Shown: one piece after another, positions 19,476 to 29,406 of the stretch
Layout: the number at the start of each line of letters is the position of its first letter
Numbering within the stretch: the first letter of the stretch is position 1
Source of the DNA: Pseudogracilibacillus sp.
Lineage (GTDB): Bacteria > Bacillota > Bacilli > Bacillales > Amphibacillaceae
DNA length: 64,000 nt
Direction of reading: 5' to 3'
Assembly: GCA_026169815.1 (NCBI GenBank)
Contig: JAPFDT010000033.1
Span: forward strand, 1 to 64,000
Translations under genes and position numbers: made by a program
The notes under the pieces: model-generated
What the model was told of the DNA's origin: nothing
The model's database searches: none
Seen by the model: only the letters and a program-made list of their open reading frames with translations

Positions 19476-21752
19476 GTGCAAATAAAAGTAGGTCTGTTGT
19501 TTTCTTTTACCGGGACAACTTCTGTTACTGAAAAAGGACAGTATGATGCAGCTTGTTTTGCAATTAATCAATATCATACAGATGAGTACAAAATTGAAGC
19601 CATTCCCAGAGACATTTGCTCAGATCCCAATCAAGCCTATATAGAAGCAGAATCACTTGCCCGTGAAGGTGTCAAAATTTTTATTGGTTGTTACACTTCT
19701 GCCTGTCGTAAAGCAATTTTACCGATTTTAGAGACATATGACTGTCTCCTCGTTTATCCTACACTCTATGAAGGTCAAGAAGACCATCCAAATGTATTTT
19801 ATACTGGGGAAGTTCCGAATCAACAAGTTCATACATTAATTGATTTTTTAATGAGCCAATACGGAAAACGCATCTACTTAATTGGCAATGATTATATATA
19901 TCCACGCAAAACAAATGCTCAAGTTAAAGCATATATAGAAGAAAAAGGTGGAGAAGTAATAGAAGAGAAATATGTCCCATTCGGGCATCGCGAATTTTAT
20001 CAAACAACACAAGATATAATATTGAAAAAGCCTGACGCTGTTTTCTCGACACTTGTCGGTCAAAGTGTTGTATCATTTTACCAAACATACTCACAAATGG
20101 GGATCAATCCCGAGATCATTCCCATTTTTAGCCCGATTACAAAAGAGACAGAACTAGAAGCGATGGGATCAGAAGTTGGAGTCGGTCATTATAGTTCAGC
20201 AAGTTATTTTCAGTCATTAGATAACCCTATGAACCAATCATTTGTGAAAAGATTCCAATCCCATTTTGGGGAAGAAAGTGTCATTTCGTCAGTAATGTTT
20301 AACACATATATCGGAACAAAACTTATTTTAGATTCAATTTTTGAAGTAAACAGCTACCATTACGAAGCTATTTTTCATCATTTAAAAGCTTCCCAAATTG
20401 ATACCGAATGCGGGACATTATTAGTCGATATCAAAAAGCGACATCTCTCCCGTCCAGTAAAAATTGGCAAAGCTCTATCAAATGGACAATTTAAAATCGT
20501 ATGGGACTCAGACAATAACATTCAACCAAGTTCATACAAAGCCAATCAACAAAAGCAATTATCTGTACATGAAATTATTTTACAAGCATGGGGGCAAATT
20601 AGCGAAGATGCGCTCATCGTTTTATCAGCAAATCAAACTATTCAATATATGAGTAAAAAAGCACAAGAAGTCACAGGTCTAACTCAAGGAGACACCGTAT
20701 CATCTACAAAGTTACAAGAAATAAATTATCATTTTGATGTACAATCGTACGATACGAAAACAAAAAATGTACTATTATTAAAACCTCGGAAGTTTGAAAC
20801 AGCGAATCCTATATTCCAAATTGGCAACATTCAAACCCAAAATAGTACTTTTCAGCAAGAGCTTGAAACAATAGCGGTTGCTGCCAACACAACAGCTAAT
20901 GTGTTAATTATGGGTGAAACCGGAACAGGTAAGGAAGTGATAGCTCGTACGATTCATGAACAAAGCGAACGGAAAGATGGTCCTTTTATCGCGATGAACA
21001 CTGGTGCCATCCCAAAGGATTTAATCGTTAGTGAATTATTCGGATATATGGAAGGAACCTTTACAGGTGCTAAAAAGGGTGGTGCCATCGGAAAATTCGA
21101 AAGCGCTCATCGAGGTACTTTATTTTTAGATGAAATTGGCGATATGCCCTTAGAATTACAAGTTGTTTTATTACGAGCGATTGAAACAAAACAAATTGTT
21201 CGCCTCGGCGATACGAAAGAACGAGATGTTGACATTCGTATTATTGCTGCAACAAATAAGAATTTGGAAGAAGAAATCGCTTATAATAACGCCTTCCGTT
21301 CAGATTTATATTATCGTTTGAATGTACTTTCAGTTAACATTCCTCCATTACGGGAACGACCGGAAGATATTGAAGCGCTCATGTGGACATTTATGAATGA
21401 GTTCCATAACATCTACGGAAAAGGTCCAACTGCTGTTAATCATGAAGTAATGCAATTATTTATTGAATATCCGTGGCCAGGTAATATACGAGAACTACGA
21501 AACATAACAGAAAGAGCCTATTTACTTGCGCAAAACAATTCAACCCATATCATGCAGCATCATTTACCTAAGAATATGAAAGGTTTTTATCAACGAAAAG
21601 CACAGACAGGTTTATCACTTAAAGACGTAGAAAAAAGAACGATTTCCCAAGCTCTCAAGGAAACCAAAAACGTCAACAAAGCATCTAAAAAACTCGGCAT
21701 TGGACGTAGTACCTTGTATCGTAAAATGAAGGAATTTGACATAAGTCTCTAA
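19476..21752 (+). CDS. Sigma-54-dependent activator with cytoplasmic AmiC/UrtA-like ligand-binding domain + PAS-like + AAA+ + Fis HTH
   Basis: N-term type I periplasmic-binding-like fold without signal peptide; GETGTGKEVIARTIHEQS, GTFTGA, LFLDEIGDMPLELQ; C-term HTH KASKKLGIGRSTLYRKMKEF. Confidence 0.92.
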   Translation: MQIKVGLLFSFTGTTSVTEKGQYDAACFAINQYHTDEYKIEAIPRDICSDPNQAYIEAESLAREGVKIFIGCYTSACRKAILPILETYDCLLVYPTLYEGQEDHPNVFYTGEVPNQQVHTLIDFLMSQYGKRIYLIGNDYIYPRKTNAQVKAYIEEKGGEVIEEKYVPFGHREFYQTTQDIILKKPDAVFSTLVGQSVVSFYQTYSQMGINPEIIPIFSPITKETELEAMGSEVGVGHYSSASYFQSLDNPMNQSFVKRFQSHFGEESVISSVMFNTYIGTKLILDSIFEVNSYHYEAIFHHLKASQIDTECGTLLVDIKKRHLSRPVKIGKALSNGQFKIVWDSDNNIQPSSYKANQQKQLSVHEIILQAWGQISEDALIVLSANQTIQYMSKKAQEVTGLTQGDTVSSTKLQEINYHFDVQSYDTKTKNVLLLKPRKFETANPIFQIGNIQTQNSTFQQELETIAVAANTTANVLIMGETGTGKEVIARTIHEQSERKDGPFIAMNTGAIPKDLIVSELFGYMEGTFTGAKKGGAIGKFESAHRGTLFLDEIGDMPLELQVVLLRAIETKQIVRLGDTKERDVDIRIIAATNKNLEEEIAYNNAFRSDLYYRLNVLSVNIPPLRERPEDIEALMWTFMNEFHNIYGKGPTAVNHEVMQLFIEYPWPGNIRELRNITERAYLLAQNNSTHIMQHHLPKNMKGFYQRKAQTGLSLKDVEKRTISQALKETKNVNKASKKLGIGRSTLYRKMKEFDISL

Positions 21753-21764
21753 CCAAATAACTGG

Positions 21765-21800
21765 ACTGTCTAAATAAGACGGTCCAGTTTATTTATTTAG
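21765..21800 (+). terminator. Terminator of the EBP gene
   Basis: AACTGGAC..GTCCAGTTTATTTATTT. Confidence 0.75.
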
Positions 21801-21833
21801 AAGAGTTTAATGTAGCAAGTTAATCTACTTCTA

Positions 21834-22010
21834 GTGAAAATGACAACAGATCCACTGGACGGAAATAGTTTAAGTAAACTAGCGAAAAATACAACTTGGG
21901 AAGGATTACCCGAAAATACCGTTATGGGACATATTCATCTTCATATTGCTAATTTACAACGGTCACAGCTCTTTTATGAAGCATTATATTATTCTTTAAT
22001 CTTCTTTTGA
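21834..22010 (+). pseudogene. Fragment of CatE-like VOC/glyoxalase (catechol-2,3-dioxygenase type)
   Basis: In-frame VKMTTDPLDGNSLSKLAKNTTWEGLPENTVMGHIHLHIANLQRSQLFYEAL: internal region of CatE-type proteins; no flanking remainder. Confidence 0.75.
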
Positions 22011-22448
22011 ATGATGTTTGTCTTTACTTTGTTTTACTTCCACATTTGATTCTTCCGCAAATTCTGTTTGAAATCGGGTTGGTAAAGGTGCAGTACGGGG
22101 AGGCTCATGTAATCTGTCCATCACATAAATATGATAAATCATTTCAGCTAAAGTACCAAAATATGCTGCAGTTAATGCCGGTAATAACAGGGAAACATTA
22201 GCTTGGACGACAAGGTTTCCCAACAGATAATACATCGCAAAATAACCGACAAAATCTCCAACAGCTGCCATAAACTGATTGATTCTAGGTAAAATAAATA
22301 CATCGCCAATAAACGAAATACTTGCAACTATAATCGTCATTAAAAACAAACGATCAATCGTCGCATGTAAAAAAACGCCAAACAGCGAAAATGTTAATAT
22401 ACCAACTCCGACAAACTTTACAACAAATGCCCAAATATATTTTTGCAT
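21996..22448 (-). CDS. YndM/DUF2512 family membrane protein
   Basis: IGDVFILPRINQFMAAVGDFVGYFAMYYLLG. Confidence 0.8.
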   Translation of the reverse strand: MQKYIWAFVVKFVGVGILTFSLFGVFLHATIDRLFLMTIIVASISFIGDVFILPRINQFMAAVGDFVGYFAMYYLLGNLVVQANVSLLLPALTAAYFGTLAEMIYHIYVMDRLHEPPRTAPLPTRFQTEFAEESNVEVKQSKDKHHSKED

Positions 22449-22519
22449 TTCCTAACACCTCTTTTAAGTCATAGTGTTAGGAAATGTGGAGAAATTATAC
22501 AATAAAATCTACTTCTGTA

Positions 22520-22680
22520 TCTCAAACACGAAGTTTACGTTTGATGAGAGATGCCTTTTCCACAAGACTCAGTCGGCTTGCATTCAAGTAAACATAGTTT
22601 CATCTACTTAACACGTATAATCATGAAGGTTTATAGCTATTTTTTCGTGCTTTTACTTAAATTTCCTTATGATGAAGTTA
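22520..22680. repeat. Diverged partial copy of the 9386-9708 MITE-like repeat
   Basis: AAACACGAAgTTTACGTTTGA..CAGTCGGCTTgcATTCAAGTAAAC as in the full copy. Confidence 0.6.
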
Positions 22681-22838
22681 TATGTCAATATAGCTGAAAA
22701 TTTTTTGATAAAATTCTTCTATTGTATCTCCGGAATCTGGATAGTCTGTTAGCAATCTATTTTCCAATTCTTTTGTTATTCGTTCATATTTTTCTTCAAA
22801 TAATCTTATTTCGTCAGGAAATAGCGAAGTCAGACGTT

Positions 22839-23636
22839 TTATACTTCCTGAATAATTCGTTTAGCTCCTGTATATATGTTGAACGAATCATTGCGAATGA
22901 AACCGACTATCGTTATTCCTAATGCTTCGCCTAATGTTAATGCTAGTTCAGTAGGTGCTGATTTGGACAAAATAATTTCACAGCCAATTTTCGCTACCTT
23001 TAATAAAATTTCTGATGAAATCCGTCCACTGAAAACAATAATCTTTCCTTCCATTGCTATATGATGTTTTAAACAGTAACCGTAAATTTTATCTAACGTA
23101 TTATGACGGCCGATATCCATTCTGCTTAAGATAACACCTTCTGCATCACATAAAGCAGCATTATGAACACCACCAGTATTTTGATAGGTTTGGGCTAAAC
23201 CTTGTAATTCATCCATTAAGTGCAAACAAGTTTCTGGTGTAATGCGCACATTAATATGATGAAATTGCTCAGCTATTAACGCATCATTAGCAAAGACAAA
23301 TCCTTGTCTACTCGCCCCACAACATGACGTGATATAACGTTTATTTTGTAACGATTGCACATATGGGTTCACGTCTTTTGTTGCTACATGAACATAGCCT
23401 TCCGCTTCTTGTATCCAAATGGAAGTGATATCATCGTACTCTTTAATCACAGCTTCAGCTGCTAAATAGCCAATTACCATATCTTCTATATATTCTGGGG
23501 TACAAACAATTGTCACGAACTCTTCGCCATTTAATTTAATCGTCATCGGCACTTCAGTAACAATCCGATCCTTTTTAGAATAAAATGTACCTTGTGAAAA
23601 CTGGATAATATTTCGTTCGATTTCATTAGGTTTCAT
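22839..23636 (-). CDS. fdhD: Formate dehydrogenase accessory sulfurtransferase FdhD
   Basis: ITSCCGASR, MDIGRHNTLDKIYG, SGRISSEILLKVAKIGC. Confidence 0.95.
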   Translation of the reverse strand: MKPNEIERNIIQFSQGTFYSKKDRIVTEVPMTIKLNGEEFVTIVCTPEYIEDMVIGYLAAEAVIKEYDDITSIWIQEAEGYVHVATKDVNPYVQSLQNKRYITSCCGASRQGFVFANDALIAEQFHHINVRITPETCLHLMDELQGLAQTYQNTGGVHNAALCDAEGVILSRMDIGRHNTLDKIYGYCLKHHIAMEGKIIVFSGRISSEILLKVAKIGCEIILSKSAPTELALTLGEALGITIVGFIRNDSFNIYTGAKRIIQEV

Positions 23637-23637
23637 C

Positions 23638-24009
23638 TTACATACCCTCTTCGAGATTTTGATCAAAAATAAAGACAGAAACCGCCATATCTTCTTCGAT
23701 TTTAAAATCAGAAAAAAGATGAACTAACTTTGCCCCAACTAACTCTTCCATCTCCTCAGGACAATCAGTAGCGTACATTGCTTGAATCATCTTCGTTCTT
23801 GCTGAGTGGACCATCTCTTTTCCTTCTGACGTTTTAATAATAAACCGCTCGGTAGGGGTTAAATTACCATATAATTTCGTAATCGCCATATCATCGACAA
23901 AAATCGTCTGAATTCGCTCTGGCCCTTTTCCGAAGCAATCCTTTCGTAATTTTCGTATGATGTCATTAAATTCATGAATCTTCTTTGACATGTTCATCCG
24001 ACCTTTCAC
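23638..24009 (-). CDS. DUF2294 family protein
   Basis: GKGPERIQTIFVDDMAITKLYGNLTPTE. Confidence 0.8.
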   Translation of the reverse strand: MKGRMNMSKKIHEFNDIIRKLRKDCFGKGPERIQTIFVDDMAITKLYGNLTPTERFIIKTSEGKEMVHSARTKMIQAMYATDCPEEMEELVGAKLVHLFSDFKIEEDMAVSVFIFDQNLEEGM

Positions 24010-24484
24010 TTAATTGCTGTCCCATGCCTTTTAGAAAATGGATTCCGAAACCAATTGCACGATTAATGTCAGGGTCGTTTAACATTCTCATTAAATCGAA
24101 TAATTTTACCTTTTGTTCTGTTTCAACAAACTCATGTCCTGAATCGAGCCCTTTCATCGCACTATCGATTACATTTTTAGCCTTTTCTGGATCAGTTGCC
24201 ATCAAACTACTTGTAGCACCTATAATAATATTAAGTAGATTCGTGACAGGTTCTCTAGATACTTGGTCTAAGGTGATTTTTGTAATATCTTCTTTCGCTA
24301 ACAAGATCGCCTCTACTGCTTCTAACATACCTGCTTCATTTAACTCTTCAATAATATCTAATACTTTGTTTAAACTAGCTTCATTATGTGAAAAACGTTG
24401 CTTTAAGTTATCCCATTTTAATTGTACTTCTTCTTGCTCGGTCAATTGCTTGCGATGAATATTCGTAATTGGTTCAGCCATCAT
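23972..24484 (-). CDS. DUF1641 family protein (YrhD-like, fdh-associated)
   Basis: DUF1641-like helical protein downstream of fdh alpha subunit. Confidence 0.8.
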   Translation of the reverse strand: MMAEPITNIHRKQLTEQEEVQLKWDNLKQRFSHNEASLNKVLDIIEELNEAGMLEAVEAILLAKEDITKITLDQVSREPVTNLLNIIIGATSSLMATDPEKAKNVIDSAMKGLDSGHEFVETEQKVKLFDLMRMLNDPDINRAIGFGIHFLKGMGQQLSERSDEHVKEDS

Positions 24485-24496
24485 TACACATCCTTT

Positions 24497-27433
24497 TTAT
24501 TTAGTCGTCAGATGAACATAACCTGGACGGTTCCATTTACGTTCTACTTCAACACCATCTTGTGGATAACGCTTTTTATTACGTGGATTCGTTTTTGGCA
24601 ATGGATTACTGCCATCTGTACTGATAACTTCCATACGCACTTTTGTCTGTTTATATGCTGGAGTATTTGTACGTCCATCATATATAGGACCAGTTAGAAA
24701 GTTAATCGCCGACTCTTTTTCCACTGAGTTCATTGGTAGAAATAGTTCATTTTTCTGAACTCGATCTGTTACAAGCGCTGATAATTTCACTGCACCAAAT
24801 GGAGAAATGAGTCGAACAATCGCACCTGTTGCAATGCCACGCTCTTGTGCCAGTTCTGGAGATACTTCGACAAATATTTCGGGCACTTCAGATTGAATGC
24901 CTGTGGATTTATTCGTCAGATTTCCTTCATGGAAATGTTCTAACATTCTTCCATTATTAATATGAAGATCAAATTCCTCTGCAAAGGTAAATGGTTCTAC
25001 CCAATCAGATAAAGCAAATCGTGCCATTTTATCAGGAAAATCAAAACCATCTTCATATAGAAGTGGCGTACTTTCTCCATCATGACTACCCCACAAGAAA
25101 CTATTCCAGCCTTCTAATACATCATAATTTGCCTTACCAAAAATCGGCGCTAAACTTGCCATTTCTGAAAAAATATCGCTCGGTGAATCATATGTCCAAT
25201 TCGCACCTAAACGATTAGCAATCTCTTGAATGATCCACCAGTCTGGTTTCGAATCACCAAGAGTCGGTAATGCTTGATATAATCTTTGTACACGACGTTC
25301 TGTATTCGTAAATGTTCCTTCTTTTTCGAGTGAAGGTGCTGCTGGTAAAATAACGTCAGCATATTGAGCAGTTCTTGAGAAAAATATGTCTTGTACGACA
25401 AAAAAATCTAAATCAGATAATACTTTATCTACATGGTTAGCATCTGAATCTACTAACGCCATATCTTCCCCTACAAGGTACATTGCCTTCATTTTTCCTT
25501 CTTCAATCGATTGCAACATCCGAATATTATCTAGGCCAGGATTCTCATCAATTGTGACACCATAAGCAGTTTCAAACTTTTCACGAGCAGTTGCATCACT
25601 TACATGTTGATATCCCGGAAGCCAACCTGGGAGCGATCCCATATCACAAGCGCCTTGTACGTTGTTATGACCACGTAATGGATAAGCACCCGTCCCTTCA
25701 CGACGATAGTTACCTGTAGCAAGTAATAAATTTGAAATTGCAGCTGACGTATCAGAACCACCTGTATTTTGTGTAACACCCATTCCCCATAAAATACACG
25801 TTCCAGCTGCATCACGAATCATTTCTGCTATGTCGATGAGCGTAGTTTGGGAAATACCTGTTTTTTCTTCCGCATACTCTAATGTATATTTTTCTAGTAT
25901 TTCTTTATATTCCGTGAAAAAGTGAACATTGTCATCAATAAATGATTGATCATGCCAGTTTTGTTGAATAATATAATTTGTTACCGCCATTAACCAAACT
26001 TGATCTGTTCCTTGTTTCGGACGGACAAATGTATCGGATAACTCAGCCATTTCATTTTTACGAACATCGGAGACGATCAGTTTTTGACCGTGTAATTTAT
26101 GAGCACGTTTAATACGAGTTGCCAGTACTGGATGTGCTTCTGCAGGATTTGCCCCAATAATGATGACTAAGCCAGCTTTAGCAATATCCTTGATCGTACC
26201 AGAGTCTCCTCCCATTCCTACTGTACGCATTAAGCCATCTGTTGCAGGGGATTGACAATATCTCGAACAGTTATCCACGTCGTTCGTCTCAAACACTTGG
26301 CGAGCTAATTTTTGCATGAGGTAATTTTCTTCATTTGTCGTTTTAGACGATGAAATAAACCCAACTGAACCTGGACCATGCTCTGCTTGAATGCCACCTA
26401 ATCTTTCGGAAATGACAGTAAACGCCTCATCCCATGTCGCTTCTACAAACGAGTCTCCTTTACGAATGAGTGGTTTTGTTAGACGTTCTTCAGAATTAAC
26501 AAAATCCCAACCAAATTTCCCTTTAATACATGTTGATATTGCGTTTACAGGACCTTCACTTGGTTCGATTTTTAGGATATCGCGACCTTTTGTCCACACT
26601 TCAAACGAACAACCGACTCCGCAAAACGTACATACTGTCTTCGTCCTTTTCGTTCGAGTTTCCCGCATGGACGCTTCCATTTCAGAGACAGCTAAAATGC
26701 CACTATATCCCGGCTCAAGATATTTTACTAGATCAATCATCGGTTCTGTTAACTCGGATTCCATACCTGTCATAAATCCAGCATTTCCGATCATTGATTT
26801 TTCCATTAATGCATTACACGGACAAACTGTTACACAATGTCCACAACTAACACAGGAAGACTCATTAATTGGTACACCATCATCCCAGATGACAAGCGGT
26901 CGATCCGCTTCCCAATCGATCGATAATGTTTCATTTACTTGTAAATTCTGACATACTTCGACACACTGACCACAAGCAATACATTGATTCGGATCATAAC
27001 GATAAAACGGATGCGACATATCTACTTCACTAGTATCTACTTTAGGTGTGTATGGATATTTTTGATGTTCTATTCCCATCATATCAACAGTGTTATGTAC
27101 TTTACAATTTCCATTATTATTATCACACACTGTACAATACAGTAAATGATTTGCCAAAATTCGATCCATCGCCTCGGTTTGTGATGCTTTTGCTTGAGTA
27201 GATTGTAAGTTTACTTCCATTTGCGGTTGAACTTTTGTTGAACATGCTCTAACAAGCTCTCCATTTGCCTCAACTATACATGTATCACACGTTTCTATTG
27301 GGTCCACTTCAGGTAAATAACAAATTTGCGGATGCTCGATATGATGTTCATTTAATACTTCAATAATCATTGCATCTGGGCTTACGTCATATTCGACTTC
27401 GTTTATTTTTATTTTGAAAACGGAATCCTTCAT
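24497..27433 (-). CDS. Formate dehydrogenase alpha subunit (YrhE/FdhF type, Cys-containing, N-terminal ferredoxin domains)
   Basis: 2Fe-2S and 2x4Fe-4S cysteine motifs, VCTFCGVGCSFEV, NCSRYCQSPATDGL. Confidence 0.95.
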   Translation of the reverse strand: MKDSVFKIKINEVEYDVSPDAMIIEVLNEHHIEHPQICYLPEVDPIETCDTCIVEANGELVRACSTKVQPQMEVNLQSTQAKASQTEAMDRILANHLLYCTVCDNNNGNCKVHNTVDMMGIEHQKYPYTPKVDTSEVDMSHPFYRYDPNQCIACGQCVEVCQNLQVNETLSIDWEADRPLVIWDDGVPINESSCVSCGHCVTVCPCNALMEKSMIGNAGFMTGMESELTEPMIDLVKYLEPGYSGILAVSEMEASMRETRTKRTKTVCTFCGVGCSFEVWTKGRDILKIEPSEGPVNAISTCIKGKFGWDFVNSEERLTKPLIRKGDSFVEATWDEAFTVISERLGGIQAEHGPGSVGFISSSKTTNEENYLMQKLARQVFETNDVDNCSRYCQSPATDGLMRTVGMGGDSGTIKDIAKAGLVIIIGANPAEAHPVLATRIKRAHKLHGQKLIVSDVRKNEMAELSDTFVRPKQGTDQVWLMAVTNYIIQQNWHDQSFIDDNVHFFTEYKEILEKYTLEYAEEKTGISQTTLIDIAEMIRDAAGTCILWGMGVTQNTGGSDTSAAISNLLLATGNYRREGTGAYPLRGHNNVQGACDMGSLPGWLPGYQHVSDATAREKFETAYGVTIDENPGLDNIRMLQSIEEGKMKAMYLVGEDMALVDSDANHVDKVLSDLDFFVVQDIFFSRTAQYADVILPAAPSLEKEGTFTNTERRVQRLYQALPTLGDSKPDWWIIQEIANRLGANWTYDSPSDIFSEMASLAPIFGKANYDVLEGWNSFLWGSHDGESTPLLYEDGFDFPDKMARFALSDWVEPFTFAEEFDLHINNGRMLEHFHEGNLTNKSTGIQSEVPEIFVEVSPELAQERGIATGAIVRLISPFGAVKLSALVTDRVQKNELFLPMNSVEKESAINFLTGPIYDGRTNTPAYKQTKVRMEVISTDGSNPLPKTNPRNKKRYPQDGVEVERKWNRPGYVHLTTK

Positions 27434-27459
27434 GATGCTTTTTCCTCCCTTTTTTTGAT

Positions 27460-27608
27460 AAAAAAACCACCACGATCAAACCCACAACAAATATTGTGTG
27501 ATCATGGTGGAATAGTTTAATAGCAGGACTTGCTAGGATACCAATCCAGTCATATACAAAAATTGCACTTCCATTAGATAGATTTATAACAACACGTTAT
27601 TATAAATC
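27460..27608 (-). promoter_or_regulatory. Structured fdh leader with intrinsic terminator between any possible promoter and the fdhF start
   Basis: Minus strand GATTTATAA..TTATAAATC hairpin, then CCACCATGATCA[CACAA..TTGTG]..TGATCGTGGTGG-TTTTTTT; RBS GGGAGG starts just after. Confidence 0.6.
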
Positions 27609-27663
27609 CATCACCTATAATTATACATATATTACCACTAAAATTAATAAGAAGCAATGTGAA

Positions 27664-28746
27664 TTATGGAGTAATTTTCACTTTAAAAGAGTTAAATTCA
27701 ACTGGTTGACGAGCATCTTGTTTAAACTCTATTTCCTCTTCATTCTCATCTTCATCGAATTCTACACCGCCACCGTCAGTTGGAAGAGCTAAATATGGTG
27801 TAATCGTCACTTCGGTTACATCGGAATCAAGTGGATCAAATTGTTTGTTACTTGTATAAATCATGTCCTCTTTTACACGTTCGCCTGTGACTCCTCCTGA
27901 ATGACTCTTTATTTCATTCCCATCTTGATCTTCCATCTTAAACTCTATCCAACTTGCTCTGTCACGTCCTTCATCTACTAATTTAGCATCCTCGACACTG
28001 TTAAATGAGATACTAGCACCTGAAGCTCCATAAGCAAACTCTGTCACATTCAATTCGATTCCTTCAACCGTTTCTTCATGTTGAACTGGTATCGTTTCAA
28101 TATCATTTGCTTGATTAACAGGTGTTGAGAAATACCACTTTTCACCGTTTTCACCTTGTACTAATAATCCTAAATCAAATTCATTTGGCATCTCGTCTGT
28201 TACCGAAATTGTTTCAATAGCTGTACGAGACGTAGGTGATAATATTTCTTCCCCGTATGAACCCGAACCAGAACTTGGCACCCTTCCATCAATTGTAAAG
28301 TCTATCCCTGAACTAAAATATGCGTCATCCAACGCTTCCTCCGACTCCATTTTTAACCCGATCGTAATATTATTTTTATCATATAACACTTCATCTAACG
28401 TTACGGAAACGCCATTAATTGTCTTCGTTTCTCCGATTTGGTTTGTTAATCCTTTTTCTTGTGCTTGTTGTAAGCCAATTAAATCTGAATCTCCGAAAAC
28501 AGAACCGATAATAGGTATTTTAGATAAGTTACTTGCTACAACTGGTGATTGGTAGGAAATACCAAGTAATATTATAAAAGCAGCCGCAATACTGCATAAT
28601 ACATAAATCGAAGTACGTATTTTATTCCTTTTCTTAGCTTGATTACCTTGTTCCTTTTCAACTACCGCTTTTGCCACACCGAGCTGTATAGCCGTGCGTA
28701 CTTGTTCTTCTGGAAAATGATCATCTTTTTCATATTGATTTTTCAT
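27664..28746 (-). CDS. DUF4179 domain protein, probable anti-sigma factor
   Basis: Single TM, overlaps ECF sigma gene; DUF4179-like N-term. Confidence 0.8.
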   Translation of the reverse strand: MKNQYEKDDHFPEEQVRTAIQLGVAKAVVEKEQGNQAKKRNKIRTSIYVLCSIAAAFIILLGISYQSPVVASNLSKIPIIGSVFGDSDLIGLQQAQEKGLTNQIGETKTINGVSVTLDEVLYDKNNITIGLKMESEEALDDAYFSSGIDFTIDGRVPSSGSGSYGEEILSPTSRTAIETISVTDEMPNEFDLGLLVQGENGEKWYFSTPVNQANDIETIPVQHEETVEGIELNVTEFAYGASGASISFNSVEDAKLVDEGRDRASWIEFKMEDQDGNEIKSHSGGVTGERVKEDMIYTSNKQFDPLDSDVTEVTITPYLALPTDGGGVEFDEDENEEEIEFKQDARQPVEFNSFKVKITP

Positions 28747-29272
28747 TAAATGGATAACTCCTTTCTATTTCTGTTTTTAATAGCTTTCTCGCTCTTCGTA
28801 AATGTGTTTTTACTGTTCCTACAGGTTTCTCGACAATTTCTGATATATCTTTTATCGATAAATCATGGTAATAAAATAAAATGATTGACGTTTGATAAGA
28901 CGGATTTAATTTAGATAATGCCTCACGCACATAGGAAGTGTCTAATTCCTTTTCATCTTTCGTTTCTAGCTTTTTTAATAAAACGTCATCCTCATAGGGA
29001 ATCATTTTCTTCTGTTCACGTAATAATTTATAACATTCGCGAATGAGTATTCTAAATAACCATGTTGAAAAATATTCTGGTTGTCTCAATTGGTGAATGG
29101 ATAATAAAGCATGATACGACGTTTCTTGTATCGCATCTAAGGCATCTTCCTTAGTAGAAACATACTGTAACGCCTTGTAATAAAGCATTCTTTGTTCTAA
29201 AAAAAGTAATGATTCTAATGCTTCTGTATTTCCTTTGATTGCCTTTTTAACTGTTGTAATATTATGTTTCAA
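28730..29272 (-). CDS. ECF-type RNA polymerase sigma factor
   Basis: Sigma70 r2 and r4 (KPVGTVKTHLRRARKLLK). Confidence 0.92.
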   Translation of the reverse strand: MKHNITTVKKAIKGNTEALESLLFLEQRMLYYKALQYVSTKEDALDAIQETSYHALLSIHQLRQPEYFSTWLFRILIRECYKLLREQKKMIPYEDDVLLKKLETKDEKELDTSYVREALSKLNPSYQTSIILFYYHDLSIKDISEIVEKPVGTVKTHLRRARKLLKTEIERSYPFNEKSI

Positions 29273-29406
29273 TCAGTATTCCCTCCTCTCACCTATTAGA
29301 GTAATGAAACGTATGAAAAGTTTCATTTTAAATAAAAAAATATGCTTTGATTTCGGAATCAAAACATACTTTTTAAGATATCGCTACTTTATTTTATTTA
29401 AAATCA

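Noticed and set aside
24422-26951. Plus-strand ORFs opposite the formate dehydrogenase gene (e.g. 24422..24697, 26391..26951)
   Set aside because: Antisense shadows of a strongly supported CDS, with no family resemblance.
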